DNA from: Oceanobacillus manasiensis
GTDB lineage: Bacteria > Bacillota > Bacilli > Bacillales > Amphibacillaceae
Length of the DNA: 64,000 bases
Direction: 5' to 3'
Assembly (NCBI RefSeq): GCF_000724085.1
Contig: NZ_CCDL010000001.1
Location: forward strand, 620,001 to 684,000
Shown: in pieces, positions 44,249-52,674 of the stretch
Layout: each line of letters begins with the position of its first letter
How positions within the stretch are numbered: the first letter of the stretch is position 1
The notes under the pieces: generated by a model
Seen by the model: the letters and a program-made list of their open reading frames with translations, nothing else
What the model was told of the DNA's origin: nothing
Databases searched by the model: none
Translations under genes and position numbers: made by a program

Positions 44249-45373
44249 TTATTTCAATGCTTTCTCCAAGGTTTCAAGATTTCTTCCCATTAAACTAAAG
44301 TAGTCTTCTTCGTTTTCCATATCTTCTTCCGTAAGAACGGAGAGATTGTGTAATTGCAATGGTTCTGCACCAATCTCGTTGCGGATGACTTCTGCTACTT
44401 TTGTCGTTACATTTTGCTCAAATATGACGTATTTCAAGTCTTTTTCCTTTGCAATGCTAATTACTTCTGTAAGTTCCTTCTGAGAAGGCTCTTCACTGGA
44501 AGATAGTCCAGCAATTGGAATCTGTACAACACCGTAGTTGTCTTCCCAGTAGCCGTACGCAGCATGGGAAACGATCATTTCTGGGTTTTCCTTTGAATCT
44601 ATCAAAGTATGAAACTCACTATCTAGATTCTCTAAGTCTGCTTTCAATGTTTCAAAGTTTGCTTCAAACGTTTCTTCTTCTTCAGGCTTCAATTCCACTA
44701 GCTGGTCTTTAATATTTTCCGCAAGTTTAATCGCACGAATTGGATCTAACCATACATGTGGATCTTCATCGCCATGGTGATGGTGATCATGAGAAGCTTC
44801 TTCGTCACTCTCATGGTCGTGATCGTGTGAAGCTTCTTCATCACTCTCATGGTCGTGGTCATGTGACCCTTCTTCATCGCTCTCATGGTCGTGATCGTGT
44901 GAAGCTTCTTCATCGCCCTCGTGGTCATGATCATGAGACCCTTCTTCATCGCCATCATGGTCATGATCGTGATCATGGCTATGTTCAACCGTTTCAATGC
45001 CATCAGCTGCTTCTATTAAAGCAACATTTTCATCTTGTAGTGCAGAGGAGATGCTTTCTGCATAAGATTCCATGCCCATTCCGTTATAAATAAAGGCATC
45101 GGATTTAGCGATATCTACCATTTGCTTCGAGTTTGGCTCGAAAGTATGGGCATCTGCACCTGGTGGCATTATGCTTTCTACTTCAACAAATTCCCCACCT
45201 ATTTTCTTTGTGAAATCTTCTAATGGATATAGTGTTGTATAAATCTTGAGCGGGTTGTCGGATTCTTCCTCATTGCTTTCGGCGGTAGTATTTTCTGACT
45301 CACTATTACAAGCAGTTATCAGTAATAGTGAAAAAAATAGTCCGATTAGAACTATGTAGTTTCTCTTTTTCAT
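44249..45373 (-). CDS. znuA: ZnuA-type zinc-binding lipoprotein with His-rich repeats
   Basis: A 374-residue lipoprotein: lipobox LLITAC, N-lobe His in 'MPPGADAHTFEPNSKQ', a long His/Asp/Glu loop at about residues 125-205, then 'DPHVWLDPIRAIKLA' and 'ISHAAYGYWEDNYGV' for the other metal ligands. The loop consists of five tandem 12-residue units like SHDHDHESDEEA. Such loops gather Zn2+ for ZnuA. No znuB or znuC lies nearby, so it must use permease genes elsewhere. ATG 45373 follows AAGGGAG at nine bases, with a Zur box 49 bases upstream. Confidence 0.88.
   Translation of the reverse strand: MKKRNYIVLIGLFFSLLLITACNSESENTTAESNEEESDNPLKIYTTLYPLEDFTKKIGGEFVEVESIMPPGADAHTFEPNSKQMVDIAKSDAFIYNGMGMESYAESISSALQDENVALIEAADGIETVEHSHDHDHDHDGDEEGSHDHDHEGDEEASHDHDHESDEEGSHDHDHESDEEASHDHDHESDEEASHDHHHHGDEDPHVWLDPIRAIKLAENIKDQLVELKPEEEETFEANFETLKADLENLDSEFHTLIDSKENPEMIVSHAAYGYWEDNYGVVQIPIAGLSSSEEPSQKELTEVISIAKEKDLKYVIFEQNVTTKVAEVIRNEIGAEPLQLHNLSVLTEEDMENEEDYFSLMGRNLETLEKALK
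44788..44967 (-). repeat. 36-bp in-frame tandem repeat inside znuA
   Basis: Five contiguous 36-base units (44788, 44824, 44860, 44896, 44932), each coding the 12-residue His/Asp/Glu module. Differences are mostly single bases, so unit number may vary between strains. Confidence 0.85.
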
Positions 45374-45421
45374 TTGTTCATGCTCCCTTGATTGAAGTTT
45401 CGCTTTATCTTTACATATCAT

Positions 45422-45440
45422 AACGTAATGATTACGGTTT
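45422..45440 (-). promoter_or_regulatory. Zur box 3, upstream of znuA
   Basis: AACGTAATGATTACGGTTT, an inverted repeat of the Zur type, 49 bases before the znuA ATG and about 117 bases before the divergent spoVR start. Confidence 0.8.
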
Positions 45441-45556
45441 GTAAATAGTAATTGTTTCGATTTGTCTATTTTCCTATTGTAAATGAGATAAGAAAGTTGT
45501 TCATCATTAATTGCCCTTCTCATACACTATATAAAGCTTAATAGGAGGGATATTCG

Positions 45557-46966
45557 TTGACCGATACGAAAGCACTTAACTATGCCATTGAAGAAATCAC
45601 CGAAATTGCATCTGGGTTTGGATTGGATTTTTATCCGATGCGCTATGAGATTTGTCCTGCCGACATCATTTATACATTTGGTGCCTATGGGATGCCAACC
45701 CGCTTCTCCCATTGGAGCTTTGGAAAGCAATTCCACAAAATGAAACTGCAATATGATCTTGGCTTAAGCCAGATATATGAGTTGGTAATCAATTCGAACC
45801 CTTGTTATGCTTTCTTGCTTGATACTAACAGCCTAATTCAAAATAAGTTAATCATTGCTCATGTTCTTGCCCATTGTGACTTCTTTAAAAATAATGTTCG
45901 TTTTTCAAATACGAGGCGTGACATGGTTGAAAGTATGACGGCTACGGCAGAGAGAATAGCAAACTATGAAATGATCCATGGTAAGGAAGAAGTAGAGCAG
46001 TTTTTAAATGCCATTCTTGCTATTCAGGAACATATTGACCCATCCATTGTCCGTCCAAAACTCCCCACTTATAATATGGAGGAGGAACTGGAAGAAGAAC
46101 CTTTTAAAGCAAAGACAGCTTATGACGATCTTTGGGATTTGGATAATAAATCTGAAAAAGAAAAACGATTTGTGAAGAAACGTAAAAAGTTCCCGCCACA
46201 ACCCGAAAAAGATCTTTTATTATTTATTGAAGAATACAGCAAAGAGCTCGAAGATTGGCAACGCGATATTTTAACGATGATGCGAGAGGAAATGCTTTAT
46301 TTCTGGCCACAGTTGGAAACAAAAATCATGAACGAAGGCTGGGCTTCCTACTGGCATCAGCGTATCTTGCGGGAGATGGATCTTAGTTCAGATGACACGA
46401 TTGAGTTTGCAACATTGAATGCAGGAGTCGTGCAGCCGTCCAAGCAAGGTATTAATCCATACTACCTTGGATTGAAAATCTTTGAAGATATTGAAGATCG
46501 ATATAACAATCCAACAAAGGAAATGCGAGAGCTCGGCATAGAGCCAGGATCAGGTAGAGAGAAAATGTTTGAAGTACGTGAGATTGAAGCAGATATTTCA
46601 TTTATCCGCAATTACTTAACGAAGGAACTTGTGCAGAGGGAAGATTTATACCTGTTTGAAAAAAAGGGCAGAGACTATACGATAACTGATAAAAAATATG
46701 AAGAAGTACGAGACCAGTTAGTGTCCATGAGAGTGAATGGAGGATTCCCATACATTACGGTAGAAAATGGTGACTACCTACGAAATGGAGAGCTGTATTT
46801 AAAGCATAGCTATGAAGGCATGGAGCTGGACATAGGTTACTTGGAAAATGTTTTGCCATACATTTACCAGCTATGGGGTAAGACCGTTTATATGGAAACC
46901 TCTGTTGAAGAAAAGCCAGTAGTCTACTCGTATGATGGAAAAAAGTTTTATCAACGTAATTTATAG
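45557..46966 (+). CDS. spoVR: SpoVR family protein
   Basis: A 469-residue cytosolic protein with the whole SpoVR pattern: '[40 protein letters not shown]', '[26 protein letters not shown]' and '[23 protein letters not shown]'. It is required for normal spore cortex in B. subtilis and normally acts with YhbH and PrkA, which are 11 kb away here. Start is TTG 45557 with GGAGGG upstream. It is divergent from znuA across 183 bases. Confidence 0.93.
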   Translation: MTDTKALNYAIEEITEIASGFGLDFYPMRYEICPADIIYTFGAYGMPTRFSHWSFGKQFHKMKLQYDLGLSQIYELVINSNPCYAFLLDTNSLIQNKLIIAHVLAHCDFFKNNVRFSNTRRDMVESMTATAERIANYEMIHGKEEVEQFLNAILAIQEHIDPSIVRPKLPTYNMEEELEEEPFKAKTAYDDLWDLDNKSEKEKRFVKKRKKFPPQPEKDLLLFIEEYSKELEDWQRDILTMMREEMLYFWPQLETKIMNEGWASYWHQRILREMDLSSDDTIEFATLNAGVVQPSKQGINPYYLGLKIFEDIEDRYNNPTKEMRELGIEPGSGREKMFEVREIEADISFIRNYLTKELVQREDLYLFEKKGRDYTITDKKYEEVRDQLVSMRVNGGFPYITVENGDYLRNGELYLKHSYEGMELDIGYLENVLPYIYQLWGKTVYMETSVEEKPVVYSYDGKKFYQRNL

Positions 46967-47030
46967 GAATGATGCTCGAATCAAGGCACTCTAAAATATT
47001 TTTTTCTAGCTTTTGTTAAGAAGAAATAAA

Positions 47031-47060
47031 AAAGCAGCTTGCTTATAAGCTGCTTTTATT
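47031..47060. terminator. bidirectional terminator between spoVR and DUF3231
   Basis: Perfect arms AAAGCAGCTT / AAGCTGCTTT, T-rich on both outer sides. Confidence 0.9.
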
Positions 47061-48069
47061 TTTTCTCTCTTGCAAGCTTTTCCCTATCTCTTGTTCCAGG
47101 TGGCTGCTCAAGCCAGTGGTTTTCGATCATAAGGTCTGCGCCACTTTTCGCGAGTTTAGCTACTTCCAGAGACAAGCGTTCATAATTTAGAGCAAGATCC
47201 AGTCTTTGGCTTGCTGCGGCAGCAGTAGCGTAATTCCCAATGCCAGCTGAAGTTAGTAAAGCCATATGAAACATAATCATTTTATCGGAAAATGTTTGCG
47301 TAGTAGAGCTGCTAACAGCTACATCAGGTAGTTGTGATGTTTGAATATTATTATCATTCAATATAGTGGCGAATATTTTATTATGCTTATTAGCAATATC
47401 CTTACATCTCAGCAGATATTCCTGTACTTCCTTTGTGGGGGAAGTTTGCGCAAATGCTAAAGAAAGCTTCATACCGACATAATTGGAAAGAACATTCATG
47501 TATAAATGAGAGATTTCAATGTCGTTTAATGGTCGTTTATCGCTAAAAGGATTCAATCCACCATAATATTGTTTGCTCCTAATATAATCTGTTTTTTTAG
47601 GTACCTCTACATTAGGAATGCGGGCGTTAATCCCTTTATTTGTTGCAATTTCAACGGTTTGATTGTATAGAGAGGCCGTTTCGTTTAATGCGTTGGTGAA
47701 ATATTCCCTGATAGAAGGTTTTGTACTCATGGATAGTAAACTACTGTAGGAGAGCATACCAACCTTTGCCATATGGGATACGTAGGTTAGACAAAAAGTA
47801 TTAGAGAATAGCCATGGGGCACCCACTTGTACATCCTTACTTGTAAACCCGTTTGGAACGGCGTATTCTTCCTCTTCAAAGATGTCTGTTAGCTTCTCTA
47901 TATGGTCACTTGAGATATCTAGTGCGGTTTGAAGGGCTGGTCTAATTTCTGGGTCTTCCATATGTTGGATCATGAACTTTAAAATACAAATGGACATAGT
48001 ATCATTTACATAGTTGGTCCATAGAGAGGCGATTTCCCCCGCATCTAAATAAAACTTTTTTTCGTTCAT
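47056..48069 (-). CDS. DUF3231 protein
   Basis: A 337-residue soluble helical protein made of two DUF3231 halves; each begins with a 'L.AGEIASLW.NYVNDTMS' type helix and has ferritin-like spacing of Glu/His residues ('KFMIQHMEDPEIRPALQ', later 'MNVLSNYVGMKLSLAFAQTSPTKEVQEYLLR'). Function unknown; common in spore-formers. ATG 48069 has AGGAG ten bases upstream; the longer frame to 48123 lacks a site. Confidence 0.82.
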   Translation of the reverse strand: MNEKKFYLDAGEIASLWTNYVNDTMSICILKFMIQHMEDPEIRPALQTALDISSDHIEKLTDIFEEEEYAVPNGFTSKDVQVGAPWLFSNTFCLTYVSHMAKVGMLSYSSLLSMSTKPSIREYFTNALNETASLYNQTVEIATNKGINARIPNVEVPKKTDYIRSKQYYGGLNPFSDKRPLNDIEISHLYMNVLSNYVGMKLSLAFAQTSPTKEVQEYLLRCKDIANKHNKIFATILNDNNIQTSQLPDVAVSSSTTQTFSDKMIMFHMALLTSAGIGNYATAAAASQRLDLALNYERLSLEVAKLAKSGADLMIENHWLEQPPGTRDREKLAREKK

Positions 48070-48260
48070 TAATTCTTCACTCCTGGCAAGTTTCTTTATA
48101 TAGTAGCCTTTCCTAATAGCCATTTAATATGTATAGGTACATGAATACCTGATATAAATATTAGAAAATTGGTAATCGTTTTGTAAAAAAACAAAAATAG
48201 TCTGGACATATTTTTTCTTCATGGTAAACTTTTAGTAAGTATATAAAAGGGGTTCGGATT

Positions 48261-48857
48261 ATGAAACTTTGGCTAAGAAAGGCGGCAGTCGTCCTCATCA
48301 CAATAATGACGTTGGGAATATATGTCCCCCCAGCTTTTTTAAATGCTGATGAGAGTAAAGACGACTTCACAGCTAAAACGAATATAAAAGAAGATGTTTC
48401 CCATTCGCTAGCAGAAGCAGTTCCTTCAGAAGAGACAAGTCAGGAATCGGATGACTCCAATCTTGTCCAGTCAATGGCGAACGAGGCCCAGGCCCAAACA
48501 CTGGATAAGCTAGGACCGAAAATATCATCTCAAATTGATCCTGCATTCTTAAATGCTATTTTATTTGGTGTGGAGGAAGCGGTAACCACTACAGTGGCTA
48601 CTATTGATGAATCTGAATATCCTTATATCGGGATAACAGATAGCCCAACAGATGGTTGGGGAGAAAAGATATTTGACCTTTATGATGTGCGGACAAATAA
48701 GGCCATTGCTAAGTTTCATGTGCGTAGGGATAACCGCCCGCTGGAAGGACACTGGTTTAACTTTCATTACCATGTAAAGCATGATCAGTTTGAATCACAC
48801 CGGGAAATTGGCGAAATATATTGGGGTAAAAATGATCCACCTAAATGGATGACATAA
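48261..48857 (+). CDS. ypjP: YpjP-like secreted protein
   Basis: A 198-residue protein with a signal peptide, an acidic linker, and a C-terminal domain with 'FDLYDVRTNKAIAKFHVRRDNRPLEGHWFNFHYHVKHDQFE' and 'REIGEIYWGKNDPPKWM', as in YpjP of B. subtilis. Function unknown. AAGGGG precedes ATG 48261. Its terminator is shared with the convergent sirtuin gene. Confidence 0.8.
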   Translation: MKLWLRKAAVVLITIMTLGIYVPPAFLNADESKDDFTAKTNIKEDVSHSLAEAVPSEETSQESDDSNLVQSMANEAQAQTLDKLGPKISSQIDPAFLNAILFGVEEAVTTTVATIDESEYPYIGITDSPTDGWGEKIFDLYDVRTNKAIAKFHVRRDNRPLEGHWFNFHYHVKHDQFESHREIGEIYWGKNDPPKWMT

Positions 48858-48865
48858 TGTACTTA

Positions 48866-48897
48866 AAAGGAGCTGGATTAGGAATCCAGCTCCTTTA
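48866..48897. terminator. terminator shared by ypjP and the sirtuin gene
   Basis: Fourteen-base perfect arms AAAGGAGCTGGATT / AATCCAGCTCCTTT with a 3-base loop. The hairpin contains the stop and last codons of the minus-strand sirtuin gene, so only ypjP is fully upstream of it. Confidence 0.9.
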
Positions 48898-49582
48898 ATA
48901 TGTCTCCGATATTTCGTTTGTTTATAATAAGGTCTGCGTAAAAATCAAGACTTGTTTCCTCCCTGTTAATAATAACAAGCTTTGCTCCATTACCCTTCGC
49001 GATCAGAGGGAATTGATTCGCTGGCGTTACACTTAAAGAGGAACCGAGTACTATGATTAGGTCACAGGCTTGAGCTTCTTTATAGGCCTTTTGAAAAGCG
49101 TCTTGTGGTAGTGCTTCCCCAAATAATACAATAGAAGGACGAAGAATTCCGCCACATAGACAGTGATATTCCTTATCAATATACGCTTCACTACTATATT
49201 GCTTTTTGCAAGATTGGCAGTGCAATGTTTGTAGTGTACCGTGTAACTCTGCTACCTGTTTTGAACCGGCCGCTTGATGAAACCCATCTACATTTTGTGT
49301 GATAATGGATTTTATTTTACCTTGTTTCTCCCAGTCAGCTAAAATATAGTGGCCTTTATGGGGCTCATAGGTTTTCACACCAAGCACTCGCTGGCGATAG
49401 AATTCAGTAAATGCATGCACATTTCTATTTAATGCATCCGTACTTGCAATTTCGCTTGGGTCCAAGTTATTCCATAGCCCTTCGTTTGCGGAACGGAAAT
49501 CAGGCAACCCACTTTCAGTAGACATACCAGCCCCTGTAAACACCACAGTATACGTTGCTTCATCGATCCATTGTTTTAGCAT
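48878..49582 (-). CDS. cobB: SIR2-family NAD-dependent protein deacylase
   Basis: A 234-residue sirtuin that removes acyl groups from lysines using NAD. 'FTGAGMSTESGLPDFRS', catalytic His in 'TQNVDGFHQAAGS', and a zinc site of four Cys ('HCQSC' and 'CLCGG'). 'VLGSSLSVTPANQFPLIAK' binds NAD. Single gene, convergent with ypjP. Confidence 0.93.
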   Translation of the reverse strand: MLKQWIDEATYTVVFTGAGMSTESGLPDFRSANEGLWNNLDPSEIASTDALNRNVHAFTEFYRQRVLGVKTYEPHKGHYILADWEKQGKIKSIITQNVDGFHQAAGSKQVAELHGTLQTLHCQSCKKQYSSEAYIDKEYHCLCGGILRPSIVLFGEALPQDAFQKAYKEAQACDLIIVLGSSLSVTPANQFPLIAKGNGAKLVIINREETSLDFYADLIINKRNIGDILKELDS

Positions 49583-49711
49583 GTTTCACCATCCCCATCT
49601 CGCTTTTCCTGTGATTAAACATAAGTGTTTTGTCATTAGTGTATCAAATTTCTGGGTGGTGTCCCATAATCTTTGTCCTTGCATACGCTATACAGAAGAA
49701 AGGTAGAAAGG

Positions 49712-50464
49712 ATGACAGGTATGGGGCTATATATGGATCGAAATAAGCACCGAACCTTGTATAAAAATAAGGAACATTTAACAGAGCCAAATCAAGGGAT
49801 TTATATTAGGAATCATGTAGCCGAAATGATCAAAGCACAAAAGAAAATAAATCAGTCACTTCAACATCAACATATGAAAACGAATCAGATGTTTAATAGA
49901 CAACAGGATACAACTGCTAAACAGTGGCGAGAAATGCTAACGGAGTTAAACGCATTACAACAAAATAATTCAATGCAAGACAGACGTGATGCAGAAATGA
50001 TCCGCCTTTTGGAGCAAATGGAGGCAAAGCATACAAGAATGGAAAAGCTACTAGAAGATACACAACGAACAGATAAGGAGCTTTCCGTGAAAGTGAACCA
50101 CCTACAATTGTCCCAGTCAGATATGAAGGCTCATATAACGTCTCGTGACAAAGAGGATAAGGATTTACGAGCTAGTTTGCAGCAACATTCTGAATGGCAG
50201 GATAAAATCGAAACCAAACTGACAAAACAGGAGGAGCATCAGAAGTCTGTCATGGAGAGTTTGGAAAAACAGGAGGCGTTAACTGAAAAGTTGACTAGGC
50301 AACTTGATCATATTCGATCTACCTTGTTCGAACGAACTAATCATTTAGCAGAAAAGATTGAAGAGAATTATCGTCTAACCACCGCATATATTACAAAGCT
50401 CTTCACTGGCTCAGAAAATCAAATAGCACACTTTAAAATGGATCGAAGGCAAAATAAAAAGTAG
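49712..50464 (+). CDS. coiled-coil protein, unrecognised
   Basis: About 250 residues, almost entirely helical and charged. A short N-terminal head with 'GIYIRNHVAEMIKAQKKINQSL' precedes a long coiled coil from about residue 50 to the end, rich in Gln, Lys and Glu. I see no membrane segment and no enzymatic motif. ATG 49712 or 49721 are both possible starts; ribosome sites overlap. It stands alone, closed by a hairpin at 50463-50510. Confidence 0.6.
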   Translation: MTGMGLYMDRNKHRTLYKNKEHLTEPNQGIYIRNHVAEMIKAQKKINQSLQHQHMKTNQMFNRQQDTTAKQWREMLTELNALQQNNSMQDRRDAEMIRLLEQMEAKHTRMEKLLEDTQRTDKELSVKVNHLQLSQSDMKAHITSRDKEDKDLRASLQQHSEWQDKIETKLTKQEEHQKSVMESLEKQEALTEKLTRQLDHIRSTLFERTNHLAEKIEENYRLTTAYITKLFTGSENQIAHFKMDRRQNKK

Positions 50465-50510
50465 GGAAATTCCCCGTCGATGTGCAGCACATGGACGGGG
50501 CGGTTTCCCT
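50463..50510. terminator. terminator between the coiled-coil gene and sspH
   Basis: Long stem: AGGGAAA..CCCCGTC pairs with GACGGGG..TTTCCCT, with an inner GTGC/GCAC pairing. There is no T-run to speak of. Confidence 0.65.
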
Positions 50511-50511
50511 A

Positions 50512-50706
50512 CTAATGTTTTACTGGAACGGTTTCCGTTAGTCTGCTGATTTCTACCATCTGTTCATGATGCATCTCATCGAGTGGAAAGACAGTAGCAT
50601 TGTCCCCATCTTCTGCAACAGACTGGATATAAACCGGTATCCCAGCATATTCAACTTGAATTAAATTTGGAGCTTCTAGGATTTCCTTTACCCTTTGTTT
50701 ATCCAT
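50512..50706 (-). CDS. sspH: H-type small acid-soluble spore protein
   Basis: A 64-residue spore protein: MDKQRVKEILEAPNLIQVEY followed by 'GIPVYIQSVAEDGDNATVFPLDE' is the SspH pattern. It is deposited in the spore core. ATG 50706 follows AAGGAG at six bases; the longer frame reads through the upstream small gene in a different frame and is not real. The DUF4023 gene is ten bases upstream in the same operon. Confidence 0.88.
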   Translation of the reverse strand: MDKQRVKEILEAPNLIQVEYAGIPVYIQSVAEDGDNATVFPLDEMHHEQMVEISRLTETVPVKH

Positions 50707-50716
50707 GGATGTCTCC

Positions 50717-50836
50717 TTAATGCCGCTTGTTTGGAAGCTTTTTGGCCGGGTCATTAAAACCTTGGCGCTTTTTATTTTGTATATCCTTTTGCTTTGTTTC
50801 ATTAAACTTTTTAACAAATTCATTTGTACTCTCCAT
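50717..50836 (-). CDS. DUF4023 mini-protein
   Basis: A 39-residue basic protein: MESTNEFVKKFNETKQKDIQ followed by a basic tail and 'KKLPNKRH'. The pattern is that of DUF4023, a short protein family of spore-formers with unknown role. AGGAGGGG lies five bases before ATG 50836. It is co-transcribed with sspH, which supports expression in the forespore. Confidence 0.7.
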   Translation of the reverse strand: MESTNEFVKKFNETKQKDIQNKKRQGFNDPAKKLPNKRH

Positions 50837-50993
50837 TTAATCCCCTCCTGAAGAAAATGTCCCCTTTATTAATTTAACCAGTGGAGGCGAAATCATGTGA
50901 TGATTATTTTCGTTTTCCTTTTCAAGTGTAGGGTAATACTTTATTATATGGTTACTATGATTAAGTGCATTCATCCAAGGAGGAATTAACCAA

Positions 50994-52223
50994 GTGATTA
51001 TTGCTATAATCATTTTAATATTTACATCGCTTTTCTTTTCCGGTAGTGAAACCGCATTAACCGCTACTAATAAAATGAGACTGCAGTCAAAACAGGATAA
51101 AAAGTCCAAAAAATTACTTGATATCGTTTCAAAACCTGAGCAGTTTATCACAGCTATTCTAATTGGAAATAATATCTCGAACATTCTCCTGCCAACTTTG
51201 GTTACAATGGTTGCTTTAGAGTATGGATTTAGCGTTGGACTGGCTTCTGCGATTTTAACCATCGTCATTATCATTTTTGCAGAGGTTATTCCAAAATCGG
51301 TTGCGGCAACGTTTCCTGACCGCATTTCATACCTCGTCTATCCTGCTATTCGTGTTGTGATTACTATCTTTAAACCATTAACGTTAATGTTAAATGCAAT
51401 AACTGGATTTATTATAAAAATCCTATCTAAAGGACAGGACAAAGAGGCCTCTGTATCGAAGGAAGAAATACGTGCAATGGTGGATGTTGCCCGGACAGAA
51501 GGTATTTTTAAACAAGATGAATCCCACCGAATTAAAGGGGTTCTAGAATTCAATAATCTAAATGTAAAGGATGCCTTGAAGACCCCCAGAGTGGATCTTG
51601 TTGGCTTGCCAAATGATGCTACCTTTGAGGAGGCTAGGGATGTGGCGATCCAAAATCCTTTCACAAGATATCCCATCTATGAAGAAGATGTGGATAACAT
51701 AATCGGGGTGTTTCATTCGAAGTATTTATTGTCCTGGTCGATAGACCCTGAACAAACATTGGAATCCTTTAGTGATATGGACCCGCTCATCGTGTTTGAA
51801 TTTCACTCCATTGAATATGTTTTTCGTAAGATGATGCAAGAAAAGAAGCATATGGCTGTAGTGCTTGATGAATATGGAGGAACAGAAGGAATTATCACGC
51901 ATGAGGATATCATCGAAGTGTTAATCGGGCTGGAAATTGAAGATGAGACGGATGTCATGAGTGAAGCACTCGTGGAAAAAGCAACAGATAAGGAAATCGT
52001 CTGCCACGGAAAAATACCACTTCACCGTTTAAATACTATTTTTCATACAAGCATACCTGAAGAGGAAGATGTGCTTGCTGGTTATTTAATTAAGGAGTTC
52101 AATTATTTCCCGGAAGAAGGAGAAACCCTAAGAGCGTCTGGATTAACCTTTAACATCTTGCGGACAGATGAACGAACCTTAAAGCGTGTTCAGATTTTGA
52201 AAGAACCAGAAGAGGAAATATAG
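50994..52223 (+). CDS. CNNM/CorC-type ion transporter (hemolysin family)
   Basis: A 409-residue protein: CNNM membrane domain with three or four helices (residues 1-140, 'FFSGSETALTATNKMRL'), two CBS domains (about 190-310, 'TPRVDLVGLPNDATFEEARD' and 'MAVVLDEYGGTEGIITHEDIIE') and a C-terminal CorC_HlyC domain. Family members move Mg2+ or other cations, several extruding it. Start is GTG 50994, ten bases after AAGGAGG. Monocistronic. Confidence 0.9.
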   Translation: MIIAIIILIFTSLFFSGSETALTATNKMRLQSKQDKKSKKLLDIVSKPEQFITAILIGNNISNILLPTLVTMVALEYGFSVGLASAILTIVIIIFAEVIPKSVAATFPDRISYLVYPAIRVVITIFKPLTLMLNAITGFIIKILSKGQDKEASVSKEEIRAMVDVARTEGIFKQDESHRIKGVLEFNNLNVKDALKTPRVDLVGLPNDATFEEARDVAIQNPFTRYPIYEEDVDNIIGVFHSKYLLSWSIDPEQTLESFSDMDPLIVFEFHSIEYVFRKMMQEKKHMAVVLDEYGGTEGIITHEDIIEVLIGLEIEDETDVMSEALVEKATDKEIVCHGKIPLHRLNTIFHTSIPEEEDVLAGYLIKEFNYFPEEGETLRASGLTFNILRTDERTLKRVQILKEPEEEI

Positions 52224-52235
52224 ATAGGAACAAGG

Positions 52236-52266
52236 CATGCTGCTTATGTAGTAGCATGTTTTTTGT
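52236..52266 (+). terminator. terminator of the CNNM gene
   Basis: Arms GCATGCT / AGCATGT followed by TTTTTGTT. Confidence 0.75.
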
Positions 52267-52276
52267 TGTTGCGTAT

Positions 52277-52300
52277 ATAAGTATATAGTTATATACTTAT
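52277..52300 (+). promoter_or_regulatory. ArsR operator palindrome
   Basis: Perfect 24-base palindrome with half-site ATAAGTATATAG, 19 bases before the arsR ATG and 14 bases after the previous gene's terminator. It is centred where the promoter must be. Confidence 0.8.
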
Positions 52301-52318
52301 GCAAAAGAGGTGAGGCAA

Positions 52319-52663
52319 ATGGTAAAGGTAAGTGTAGAAATGGAGCAAGCAGCAGTCATCCTCAAATTACTCGGGGATAAAACGCGACTTACAATGCTAA
52401 AGCTGTTAGATGAACATACCTGCTGTGTATGTGAGTTTGTGGAGATCTTTCAAGTGAGTCAACCATCAATTAGCCAACATTTACGTAAGCTTCGAGACGT
52501 CGGTCTTGTAAAGGAAGAAAGAAAAGGGCAATGGATTTTTTATTCGCTGAATAAAACGAATGCGTACTATACCTTTCTTGTGCCATTATTAGAACAGCTT
52601 CCTGATCAGCGTTATCGTTTAAAGGAGCTTGAGGAGAACGGGACAAGAATAAATTGTTGTTAG
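52319..52663 (+). CDS. arsR: ArsR-family arsenite-responsive repressor
   Basis: A 114-residue winged-helix repressor. '[26 protein letters not shown]' contains the As(III)-binding Cys pair (Cys36 and Cys38) just before the recognition helix, and two more Cys close the protein (INCC). It binds the palindrome upstream and is released by arsenite or antimonite. ATG 52319 has GAGGTGAGG upstream. Confidence 0.92.
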   Translation: MVKVSVEMEQAAVILKLLGDKTRLTMLKLLDEHTCCVCEFVEIFQVSQPSISQHLRKLRDVGLVKEERKGQWIFYSLNKTNAYYTFLVPLLEQLPDQRYRLKELEENGTRINCC

Positions 52664-52674
52664 GGGGAAATATA

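Noticed and set aside
44788-44967. CRISPR-like array
   Set aside because: The units are contiguous without unique spacers and lie in frame inside znuA, coding a His/Asp/Glu loop.
44740-45093. plus-strand frame rich in His and Arg opposite znuA
   Set aside because: It is the shadow of the 36-bp repeat, with no ribosome site and no homologous pattern.
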